Shown here: positions 54,518 to 62,241 of the stretch, piece by piece
Position numbering within the stretch: the stretch's first letter is position 1
Layout: every line of letters starts with the position of its first letter
Assembly (NCBI RefSeq): GCF_000299355.1
Contig: NC_018664.1
Location: forward strand, 2,712,380-2,776,379
DNA from: Gottschalkia acidurici 9a
GTDB lineage: Bacteria; Bacillota; Clostridia; Tissierellales; Gottschalkiaceae
Direction of reading: 5' to 3'
Length of the DNA stretch: 64,000 nt
Translations under genes and position numbers: made by a program
The notes under the pieces: generated by a model
What the model saw: the letters and a program-made list of their open reading frames with translations, nothing else
What the model was told of the DNA's origin: nothing
Database searches by the model: none

Positions 54518-55646
54518 TGCTAGCTATTCTCCTTTTTACCTTATATCTATTACTCCATTTTTTTATAGTACCTATATCTTCTTGGTTAAATGTTTTATCT
54601 ATATCATCATTGAACAATAAGTCTAATATATGAATAGATTTCTTGCCACCTTTTTTCATAGATTCAACACATTCTTCACAATAAGATATTATATAATTGC
54701 TTTTACTTTGATTCGCTCTCTTTTGTCTTTGTTTTAAGGATAAATCTTTATTCGTTACTCCTATCATTGCACCCGATCCACAACAAAGTGTTTTTTCTCT
54801 TATAAATTCCATTTCATTAATTTTAAGTCCTAACTGTAATGTTATATTTCTTATAGCATCATGTATTTTGCTTTCATTTCTTGTAGGGCAAGGGTCATGA
54901 ATGCTAAATGTTTTATCTGTACATTTATAATAATCTTTTTTATCTTCTGGCACTCCATATTGACTTATAACTTCCCACAAAGACGTTATTACTATATTAG
55001 GGCTATTTTTTTCTATTGTTTTATAGCAATTTTGACATGCAACTATTACTTCTTTTATTTTATTATTTTTAAATTCAGTCTGAACAGTATTATAAAAATC
55101 ATTAAATTTTTCTTTTTCACCCATAGTATGTGTAGGATTCCCACAGCATTTTAATATAATGCCTATCCCTGGTAATTTTTCCTTTAGATATTGATAAGTT
55201 TTCATAACCACATCTGGACTATATGAACTTAAACTGCACCCTGGGAAGAATACGGTTCTTTTTTCTTTACTCTCCAATCCTTTAATTCCTGTAGAAAACA
55301 TTTTTGAAAAACTATTTTTTTGATGAAATTTTACAGCACTATATCCTAACTCTTTAGGTGGAATTTGATTTGTATCTACTATATGAGTGCGTAAATTATA
55401 GAAAATATCTTTAAGATTTACATCTTGAGAGCAAACTTGAGTGCAGTAATTACATAGTGCACATGAATACGGAATAACTTCATCTATTTCTTTATTGTTT
55501 TTTATTCTTTCTAATAATTCCTTTGGTGTATTACAAAATTCATCTAGCATAGGACAATTTTTCATACATAGTTTACATCCTATGCACTTTTCATTTTCTT
55601 CTTCTATTTTTTTAATTATCTCTTTTGATATTTTAATTTTTCTCAC
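54495..55646 (-). CDS. HdrD/GlpC-like (Fe-S)-binding oxidoreductase subunit
   Basis: 383 residues. Two ferredoxin-type clusters lie at the N-terminus (CIGCKLCMKNCPML and CALCNYCTQVCSQDV). Two CCG domains follow: FFPGCSLSSY with LKCCGNPTHTMGEK and CQNCY, then HDPCPTRNES with CCGSGAMIG and SYCEEC. These cysteine-rich domains occur in heterodisulfide reductase HdrD, GlpC and LutA, and often bind quinone or disulfide partners. No flavin partner is adjacent. The start is GTG with AGAAGGGA upstream. Its place between two TVP38 genes is conserved-looking but unexplained. Confidence 0.9.
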   Translation of the reverse strand: MRKIKISKEIIKKIEEENEKCIGCKLCMKNCPMLDEFCNTPKELLERIKNNKEIDEVIPYSCALCNYCTQVCSQDVNLKDIFYNLRTHIVDTNQIPPKELGYSAVKFHQKNSFSKMFSTGIKGLESKEKRTVFFPGCSLSSYSPDVVMKTYQYLKEKLPGIGIILKCCGNPTHTMGEKEKFNDFYNTVQTEFKNNKIKEVIVACQNCYKTIEKNSPNIVITSLWEVISQYGVPEDKKDYYKCTDKTFSIHDPCPTRNESKIHDAIRNITLQLGLKINEMEFIREKTLCCGSGAMIGVTNKDLSLKQRQKRANQSKSNYIISYCEECVESMKKGGKKSIHILDLLFNDDIDKTFNQEDIGTIKKWSNRYKVKRRIASNVRDKEK

Positions 55647-55659
55647 TTTTTATCCCTTC

Positions 55660-56370
55660 TTACAGCTTACTTGATATATTTTTATCATTATTATTTTTAT
55701 CGTTCCATATTTTTTTAAATAAAAATATTAAAATACTTAATGCAAATAGAATCAAAAGTCCTGTTACAAATTTTTTAACTCCTCCCGTAAGCATTCCTCC
55801 AACATATGAATATACAATCGTTGCTGGCAATTGACCTATCCCTGTTGCCCAGAAAAAAGACCAAAAACTCATAGATGTTAGCCCTGCTGCATAACTCACA
55901 ACATCAAATGATACGAATGGAAGTAGTCTAGCTATTAATATAGTATATTTACCATACCTTTCAAAGAAGCCGTCTAAGCTTTCAAGTGCAAATTTACCAG
56001 TCAATTTCTCTACTGTATTTCTTCCATAAAGTCTTGCTATATAAAAGCATAGTGCTGCTCCTGCCATAGCACTTGACCAAGATAGAACGGCACCTTTAAC
56101 CCAACCGAAAAGTCCCGCATTTGCAAAAGTTATAAGGAACGCTGGTAGTGGAGCTGCCACTGATTGAAATATCATTAATAAGAATGAAATTATCGGAGCC
56201 CATACTCCAAATGATAATATATACTCTTTAATTACTTCCACATCCAGCATACTAAAGATAAATACTATTTTATTTATTGAACTTTTCACTGGTTGTACAA
56301 ATAAATAAGTGCAAATTAAAGCTAATATTATACCTATCTTGAATAGTGTTGATTTTTTTATACTATTCAT
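55660..56370 (-). CDS. TVP38/TMEM64-family membrane protein, copy 2
   Basis: About 236 residues: TM1 KIGILALICTYLFVQP-like, then the VTT domain PLPAFLITFANAGLFGWVKG, GAALCFYIARLYGRNTVEKL and LLPFVSFDVVSYAAGLTSMS. The central SAMAG and C-terminal FATGIGQLPATIVYSYVGG-like segments match the family. The start at 56370 is preferred because AAAGGTG overlaps the longer GTG start. It precedes the Fe-S gene by 13 bases. Confidence 0.9.
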   Translation of the reverse strand: MNSIKKSTLFKIGIILALICTYLFVQPVKSSINKIVFIFSMLDVEVIKEYILSFGVWAPIISFLLMIFQSVAAPLPAFLITFANAGLFGWVKGAVLSWSSAMAGAALCFYIARLYGRNTVEKLTGKFALESLDGFFERYGKYTILIARLLPFVSFDVVSYAAGLTSMSFWSFFWATGIGQLPATIVYSYVGGMLTGGVKKFVTGLLILFALSILIFLFKKIWNDKNNNDKNISSKL

Positions 56371-56449
56371 TATAAATTTCACACCTTTCTCAGATTTAAA
56401 AATAATATAAATAGGTACGAGTTTTCACCCGTACCTTTAAAAGTATTTC

Positions 56450-56938
56450 TTATTTTTCTAAAAGATCGTCGTATTTCCAACCTTTTTGACCCTTTTCTAA
56501 TATAAATAAACGATCTTTGTCTATACCTTTTTCAACTAGATAAGCGTGAGTTTTTTCTGCTCCACCTTTTCCACCAGGACATATTATTACTACTGGATTG
56601 TCATTTGCTTCTATTGAAGGTATTACTATATCTAGTTTTGCCTTATCTTTATCACTCTTTGCAGGATAAGCATTAGTTTGTACTGCCCCTTTAATGTGAT
56701 GCTTGTCCCAGTCTTCTTTAGTTTGTATATCTAAAAGATATAAGTCTTCATTTTTTTCAATACTTTCTTTTAATTGTTCAGCTGTATAGTATTGAAATCC
56801 ATTAGATTCACTTGATCCTTGAGAAGTTTGTGGTGTTCCACTTGTGTCTTTTGTATTTTTATCACTACTACAACCTGTTATAGATAATGTAAGTACCGAT
56901 ACTGCTGCTATAGTCATTAATATTTTTTTAGCTTTCAT
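56450..56938 (-). CDS. Rhodanese-like lipoprotein, single domain
   Basis: 162 residues. A lipoprotein signal ends at SITGC (Cys23), then a Ser/Thr-rich linker, then one rhodanese domain: LYLLDIQTKEDWDKHHIKGA and the active-site loop VVIICPGGKGGAEKTHAYLV (Cys120). Located outside the membrane, it may carry persulfide sulfur or bind an oxyanion. AAAGGAG lies upstream. It sits between the two-domain rhodanese and the TVP38 gene on one strand. Confidence 0.9.
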   Translation of the reverse strand: MKAKKILMTIAAVSVLTLSITGCSSDKNTKDTSGTPQTSQGSSESNGFQYYTAEQLKESIEKNEDLYLLDIQTKEDWDKHHIKGAVQTNAYPAKSDKDKAKLDIVIPSIEANDNPVVIICPGGKGGAEKTHAYLVEKGIDKDRLFILEKGQKGWKYDDLLEK

Positions 56939-56954
56939 TCTTCATTCTCCTTTT

Positions 56955-57938
56955 CTATTTCTCTATTTCTAAATTATTATCTCCAGCCCAGCTATAAAAG
57001 CTTTGATCATAGTTTCTAACATTATCATATCCTATCATAGTTAGAACTATCTGCATATGAGCTGAACGTATGCCTGCTGTACAATAAGTTACTATTTCAT
57101 CATCTTTTTCAATACCATTTTTATCAAGTATTTCTTTTATTTCTTCTGGCTTTTTAAGGGTTCCATCTTTATTTAGAAACTCACTAAATGTTATATTTAT
57201 AGCTCCTGGTAAATGTCCTCCCCTAGCTTCTCCAAATTTTGTAGCTCCTTCATACTCTTCTTTTTCTCTAGTATCTATAATAACTAAGTCTTTTAGTTTA
57301 TCAACTATCTCTTCCGTTCTTATATTCATCTTTTCTATATTTTGTATTGCAGATAGTTCAAAGCTTGATCGAGCTGGAGTTTCTGTTTCCTTTGACACTT
57401 CATTTTTACTTGCATTCCAGTAGTTCCATCCACCATCTAATATTTTAGAATTATCTATACCTGCCATTCTTAACATCCAAACTATTCTTCCGTCATCTCC
57501 CCAGCCTTTTTGGGTGTCTGCGTATACCACTATATCCTTATCTTTAGTTACACCTATCGCTGAAAGCTTTTCAGATAGCTCTTTAGCGTCAAGCACTGTT
57601 CCCCACTCTGTTTCTCCTGGCTTACCATCTATTTTTGAAAATTGTTGCCATGTAACAGATATTGCTCCTGGTATATGACCTTTTTTGTAATCTTCCTCTC
57701 CCCTAGCATCTAGTATTAGTAGTTCTTTCTTGTTAAGGTTTTCCTTTAGCCAGTCAATACTTACTATATAATCATCATTTTCAAACTTAATACTTTCTTT
57801 AGAGTTTGTACTTATTTCATCAGTTTTATTTTTTGAATCAGCCTCATCACTATCACTGCTACATCCAACAATTACTAGTGATATCATCATTAGCGTTGCT
57901 AAGATTAGAGATAACCTTTTGTTAACGAGTTTTTTCAT
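56955..57938 (-). CDS. Two-domain rhodanese lipoprotein (sulfurtransferase)
   Basis: 327 residues. Lipobox SLVIVGC (Cys26). The N-terminal rhodanese domain (LLILDARGEEDYKKGHIPGA) has no cysteine at the active loop (VVYADTQKGWGDDGR) and is inactive, as in two-domain sulfurtransferases. The C-terminal domain has LVIIDTREKEEYEGATKFGE and the catalytic loop IVTYCTAGIRSAH (Cys286), like thiosulfate/3-mercaptopyruvate sulfurtransferases. AAAGGAGAG lies upstream. Its 3' end exists a second time as a decayed copy just upstream, at 58053-58111. Confidence 0.92.
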   Translation of the reverse strand: MKKLVNKRLSLILATLMMISLVIVGCSSDSDEADSKNKTDEISTNSKESIKFENDDYIVSIDWLKENLNKKELLILDARGEEDYKKGHIPGAISVTWQQFSKIDGKPGETEWGTVLDAKELSEKLSAIGVTKDKDIVVYADTQKGWGDDGRIVWMLRMAGIDNSKILDGGWNYWNASKNEVSKETETPARSSFELSAIQNIEKMNIRTEEIVDKLKDLVIIDTREKEEYEGATKFGEARGGHLPGAINITFSEFLNKDGTLKKPEEIKEILDKNGIEKDDEIVTYCTAGIRSAHMQIVLTMIGYDNVRNYDQSFYSWAGDNNLEIEK

Positions 57939-58052
57939 TATATCTCTCCTTTTTCATAGTTTGTGTAAAAAGCATTCTTCACAGACATCCTACCATATTG
58001 AGCTTGTTTTTTACAATTGAAAGAGTTTATAGTTTTTCTTTTTTGTATAGAA

Positions 58053-58197
58053 TTTTTCTATATTCGAATTATTATATCCAACCTAACTATAAAAAGTTTG
58101 ATCATAGTTTTAAATCCAGCATAAGCAAATATAACTATAGGCATACTTCCTGCTATATCGCCTATACCTCTTGGAAACAATAACTCTCTAGTTAAGT
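58053..58197 (-). pseudogene. Chimeric remnant: amino-acid-permease fragment joined to a rhodanese 3' end
   Basis: On the minus strand, 58197-58108 translates to LLFPRGIGDIAGSMPIVIFA then YAGFK, matching residues about 188-211 of the permease at 59489-60892 (LLPGGIRGIAGSMLIVTFAY). It runs straight into 58111-58053, a diverged nucleotide copy of the last 60 bases of the rhodanese gene (shared ACTATGATCAAA, TTTTATAG, ATAATAATT). The rhodanese part is no longer in its own frame. No complete gene is present. Confidence 0.72.
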
Positions 58198-58205
58198 ACA
58201 TGCTC

Positions 58206-59372
58206 CTACTCATAAGCTAGGTTTAATATATTTAAGACATCCTCTCTATCAAGTACTTTTATTTTTCCACGGGGTAGTGAAAGTGCTACGTTATCTGCTA
58301 TATCATTTAATTGACTTTTATTTAGTCCTATTTCTTTTAAGGTAATTGGCACTCCTATTTCTTTAAAAAATTCTTTAAGTTTTTCTATTCCTTTTAAAGC
58401 TATTTCTTCATCTGTTCCTTCTGATATGTTAAATATTTTTTCTCCAAATCTTCTAAACTTTTTTATATCTTCTTTGTATACGTATTTCATCCATGCAGGA
58501 TGTATTATAGCTAAACCAGCTCCATGAGCTATATCTGTAAATGCACTTATTGAATGCTCTATACCATGAGTTGCCCAGTCGCCATTGTCTTTACCATTTT
58601 TAAGGTTTCCATTTAACGCCATCGTAGCTCCCCATGCTATTTGACAACGTGAATTATAGTTTTCAGGATCATTTAAAAGTATTTTTGCATGTTTTATTAT
58701 TGCTCTTATAATTCCTTCTGACATTTCATCTATAACATCAGTTCTATCTTCACCTATAAAATAGTTTTCTAGAACATGACTTATTGCATCTACTGCTCCA
58801 TATGATGTTTGATTTTTAGGTAATGTATACTGTACAGTTGGGTCAATTATTGATACTTTAGGAAAAACAAAAGGAGATCCCGCACTCCACTTTTTCTTTT
58901 CTTCTTCTCTAGTTATTACAAATGATCCATTCATTTCAGAACCAGTTGCAGACATAGTCAGAACAGTAAATATGGGTAGTGCCTTCTCTATTATGCGTTT
59001 ACCCTCCAAAACTTCCCATATGTCATACTTACATGCCATACCTGCTGATACAGCCTTTGAAGTATCTATAGTACTTCCACCACCTAAAGCTAATATCCCA
59101 TCTACATTTTCTCTTCTTCCTATTTCTATAGCTTCATGTACTTTTGAAAGTACTGGATTAGATTTAACACCACCTATCTCAGTGTAATCTATATTTTCTT
59201 CTTTCAATGATTTTATTACAGAATCATAAACTCCATTTCTATGTATTGATCCCTTTCCGTATATAATTAAAACCTTTTTTATACCATGATTTTTTATTTC
59301 TTTTCCTATATTTTTTATAGTATCTCTTCCGAATATTATTTTAGTAGGATTTTGAAATATGAAATTGTTCAT
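58206..59372 (-). CDS. Iron-containing alcohol dehydrogenase (butanol dehydrogenase-like)
   Basis: About 388 residues of the group III ADH family. NAD(P) binding lies in VDGILALGGGSTIDTSKAVS; the metal-site histidines are in GAVDAISHVLENYF, WATHGIEHSISAFTDIAHGA and GLAIIHPAWMKYV. It reduces aldehydes to alcohols in fermentation; BdhA/YqhD-like members prefer NADPH. The start at 59372 (MNNFIFQNPTKIIFG) lies ten bases from AAAGGAG; the ATG at 59381 touches it. Confidence 0.93.
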   Translation of the reverse strand: MNNFIFQNPTKIIFGRDTIKNIGKEIKNHGIKKVLIIYGKGSIHRNGVYDSVIKSLKEENIDYTEIGGVKSNPVLSKVHEAIEIGRRENVDGILALGGGSTIDTSKAVSAGMACKYDIWEVLEGKRIIEKALPIFTVLTMSATGSEMNGSFVITREEEKKKWSAGSPFVFPKVSIIDPTVQYTLPKNQTSYGAVDAISHVLENYFIGEDRTDVIDEMSEGIIRAIIKHAKILLNDPENYNSRCQIAWGATMALNGNLKNGKDNGDWATHGIEHSISAFTDIAHGAGLAIIHPAWMKYVYKEDIKKFRRFGEKIFNISEGTDEEIALKGIEKLKEFFKEIGVPITLKEIGLNKSQLNDIADNVALSLPRGKIKVLDREDVLNILNLAYE

Positions 59373-59457
59373 AATACCCATCTCCTTTAAATATCTACTT
59401 TTTCTATATATAATTATATCATTTTTAGAATTTTTATTATATATTTTGAGTTATGTA

Positions 59458-59500
59458 GATAAAAAGTAGAGTCGCAGGATTATAGGCTCTACTTTTTATC
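59458..59500 (-). terminator. Terminator overlapping the permease stop
   Basis: A 14-bp perfect stem (GATAAAAAGTAGAG and complement) with a 15-base loop. The stop codon of the permease at 59489 lies in the stem. A T-rich tract follows on the minus strand. Confidence 0.82.
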
Positions 59501-60892
59501 TTCTTTATGTTTATATAATTCTTTTGAAAACTCCGTATCTAGTTTAGGATTTAGTTTAAAAGAAGTTCTTTCAAAACGCTCTGTTCTTTTATAGTTCTTA
59601 TATAACTTCATTCCAAGATATATTATAGAATATAGTGATAATATAGTTAATCCAGCTATAAGTCCTAGCCCTTGACCTGATACTAATGGCATGCTTGCTA
59701 TAATAATAACTATGCTTATCAAAGCTATCCAAGAAGTAAATGGTGTTGAATCTCCCTTTTCCTTTCTAAATTTTATATGCGTAGCTACTATTACTCCATA
59801 TGTAAAAAGTAAAGAGAAGCCTCCAAAGCTTGTTAAAAATATATAAACATTAGACGGTAATATAAATCCAAGCCCGAGCCCTGAAAGTATAGCAAATCCT
59901 GAAAACAATATACATCTGTATGGGACGTCTCGTTTATCTTTTAACCACTTAGGTGCCTGACCTTCATCTGTAAGAGACCTAATCATTTTAGCTAGCCCAA
60001 ACATAGATGCAAGCATTGTAGATAGAATAGCTGTAATTAGAACTATATTAATAGCAGTTCCTGCCCATGTAAATCCCCATCTGTTTAATGCTGCAACCAT
60101 AGGGCTGACATCTTCTATGACTTCATTAGTCGGAATTAGAAAAATTAGTAGTGATACAGATGTTATATATAGTCCAACCAAAGTAATAACAGTATATCGT
60201 ATTGCTTTAGGAACTGTTTTCTTAGGATCTTTGGCTTCTGAAGCAGCTAACCCTATAATTTCAAACCCAGCGTAAGCGAACGTAACAATTAGCATACTTC
60301 CTGCGATACCTCTTATCCCACCTGGGAGCAGCGGTTGACTAGTTAAACTTCCCATTCCTATCCTTGGAATTCCAGGCATAAGACCTATAATTATGAGTAT
60401 TGCTAGAATAATGAATGACACTATTGATAATAACTTTATTGATGCTAATCCACTTTCAATTCTACTTAACTTTTCAGCACCAAGTAAATTCAATAGTGTA
60501 ACTCCTATAATAATAATTGATCCTACTAAAGCAACTGGAAATCCTGGAAACCATTTCGTGAATAATATTGATGCAGCCATAGCTTCACTGGACATTGCTA
60601 GAACAATACCAGTCCAATAGACCCATCCTACAATAAATCCCGCTCCTGATCCAAATGCTTTTCTTGCAAAAGTACGAAAAGATCCTGGATCTGTATCTGA
60701 TAATGTTAATTCTAAAAGAGCTGAAAGAACAAAGTAGACCAATATACCTCCTAGAATATATGAGATTATAACGGCAGGACCCGCTGACCTAATAGATACA
60801 GATGATCCTAAAAAAAATGATCCTCCTACTACTGTACCTAATGTCATCATTGTAAGTTGCCATACTGACAAGCCTTTTTGATTTTTTTCCAT
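59489..60892 (-). CDS. APC-superfamily amino acid permease
   Basis: 467 residues with 12 TM helices. It begins LSVWQLTMMTLGTVVGGSFF, the APC re-entrant TM1 with its glycine motif, and has FAYAGFEIIGLAASEAKDPKKTVPKAIRYT near residue 205-235 in parts, the family consensus. The tail is polar (KLNPKLDTEFSKELYKHKED). The substrate is not determinable. The start has GGAGG about nine bases upstream. A fragment of a related gene is at 58108-58197. Confidence 0.93.
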   Translation of the reverse strand: MEKNQKGLSVWQLTMMTLGTVVGGSFFLGSSVSIRSAGPAVIISYILGGILVYFVLSALLELTLSDTDPGSFRTFARKAFGSGAGFIVGWVYWTGIVLAMSSEAMAASILFTKWFPGFPVALVGSIIIIGVTLLNLLGAEKLSRIESGLASIKLLSIVSFIILAILIIIGLMPGIPRIGMGSLTSQPLLPGGIRGIAGSMLIVTFAYAGFEIIGLAASEAKDPKKTVPKAIRYTVITLVGLYITSVSLLIFLIPTNEVIEDVSPMVAALNRWGFTWAGTAINIVLITAILSTMLASMFGLAKMIRSLTDEGQAPKWLKDKRDVPYRCILFSGFAILSGLGLGFILPSNVYIFLTSFGGFSLLFTYGVIVATHIKFRKEKGDSTPFTSWIALISIVIIIASMPLVSGQGLGLIAGLTILSLYSIIYLGMKLYKNYKRTERFERTSFKLNPKLDTEFSKELYKHKEDKK

Positions 60893-61162
60893 ATGTAAAG
60901 CCTCCTACATTTATATGATAAATATATCTTTCCACGAATCCTTAAAAATTATATATAGTTCAATATCTAATTTCTAAATCTCCTTGCAGCAGTTAACATT
61001 TTTCTATTTGTTTTTTCAAGCAAAGCTATTCATACTATTTAAAATTCCAATTAACAAGCTATCTTTAATGCTTGTTTGTATATAACCTCTATAATATACT
61101 TAAAAAATTCTTAATAATTAGCAACGTACTTTATTAAACTAAACAAATAGGAGGAATTGTTA

Positions 61163-61681
61163 ATGAAATACTAAAAAAACTTAGTCTTCTTTCTTTAGTT
61201 GTAGCCATGGTAATATCAATGATCTCAGGTTGTAGTTGATGCAAGAATAAATGATGCCTACAACGGTGGGGCTCTTGATGGTGTTAAAAGAGGAGGTTAT
61301 ATTGAAGGTGCAGTTGACTTTTCTTCTAATTGAATTGATGCATACGTTAAAGATAAAAATAAAACATTAGATGATACTCTAAAAGTAAAAGGAATAACTT
61401 CTGATATAAATGTCATTGTCTATGATGCTAGTAGAAAGGACGTAAAAAAGGTTGCTAATTTTCTTTCTGACAAAGGATTTAAAAATATATACACTTATGA
61501 TGGTAAAGAATGAGCTAATGATAAAAGCCTTTCAATGAAGAGCTATCCGAAATATGATATGATAATTCCAGCTTCTTGGGTTAAAGAAGTTATAGATAAT
61601 AAAAATGATTGTAACCCTTTCAAAATATTTGAAGTGAGCTGGTGTGAAGAAGCCGAGGATTATAAAAGAGACATATACTAG
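61163..61681 (+). pseudogene. Decayed rhodanese lipoprotein gene
   Basis: AGGAGG and an ATG (61163) are followed, after a frameshift, by a lipoprotein signal (LSLLSLVVAMVISMISGCS) that runs into TGA. Another frame from 61235 gives a rhodanese-like chain, VVDARINDAYNGGALDGVKR, GGYIEGAVDFSSN, TGA, IDAYVKDKNKTLDDTL and NVIVYDASRKDVKKVANFLS, then GFKNIYTYDGKE, TGA, ANDKSLSMKSYP, ending at TAG 61679. Both internal TGA codons fall where this family normally has Trp, so simple G-to-A decay explains them. The chain also stops short of a full second domain. Confidence 0.75.
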
Positions 61682-61683
61682 AG

Positions 61684-61822
61684 CATTATTTTCATTTTTC
61701 ACATAAGCAAATGCTGTTCTATAAAGAATATCCTTCTTATCTTATATTAGCTTATGAAAAGCAGCATCATTTCCGTTCATGGCTTCTATAACCATCTTTT
61801 CAAAGTCATCAACATGTTTCAT
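61684..61822 (-). pseudogene. Fragment of an ECF sigma-factor gene
   Basis: On the minus strand from ATG 61822: MKHVDDFEKMVIEAMNGNDA, AFHKLI, TAA, DKKDILYRTAFAYVKNENNA. This matches the first 45 residues (region 2.1-2.2) of small ECF sigma factors of the SigV/YlaC type. An in-frame TAA interrupts it and the frame ends abruptly beside the rhodanese pseudogene, so it is a 5' fragment. Confidence 0.7.
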
Positions 61823-61982
61823 TCATAAGTGCCTACTTAATGATAAGTATAGTGTATTTTAAATATGATATTTTCTTTTATATCTATACTTATAAATAGA
61901 CTCCCCCTTCTCTCAAAATATACTTAGTATATAAATTAAACTTACGAATACAAGCTTTTAAATCTCTAAATTTATATCTCGT

Positions 61983-62019
61983 AATTATAGACAGTCTATC
62001 TATTAGACTGTCTATAATT
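61983..62019. repeat. Perfect 16-bp inverted repeat
   Basis: AATTATAGACAGTCTA pairs with TAGACTGTCTATAATT, with a 5-base loop. No gene ends nearby and no clear U-run follows, so its role is unclear; it may be the terminator of the lost sigma-factor or rhodanese locus. Apart from this and the terminator below, 61823-62241 shows nothing. Confidence 0.5.
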
Positions 62020-62134
62020 GAAAACGGTTTTGGTAAAATAGAATATTTTTTTAAAGTTTTATTTTAGAAACTAAATTTTAGAAAGATATAGTCTTTTAGA
62101 GTATTTTACTACTCTTATTAAAAAGTAGGTAATA

Positions 62135-62163
62135 AAAAGGCACCTTCTTTGAAGGTGCCTTTT
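62135..62163 (-). terminator. Terminator of the right-edge histidine kinase gene
   Basis: AAAAGGCACCTTC (62135-62147) pairs with GAAGGTGCCTTTT (62151-62163), with a TTT loop; T-rich on the minus strand. It lies 79 bases after the stop. Confidence 0.88.
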
Positions 62164-62241
62164 AGTTTATCTTAATATACTTTAAATATATATGTTGAAG
62201 CTTCTGTGTTTGTATATAGTTTTAACATTGGATTTTCTTTA

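Noticed and set aside
57998-58183. Short plus-strand open frame over the remnant region
   Set aside because: The other strand shows clear similarity to permease and rhodanese genes, so this frame is a shadow.
61331-61513. TGA codons as selenocysteine or recoded Trp
   Set aside because: A frameshift also disrupts the gene, neighbouring genes use TGG for Trp, and no SECIS-like stem was evident; decay is simpler.
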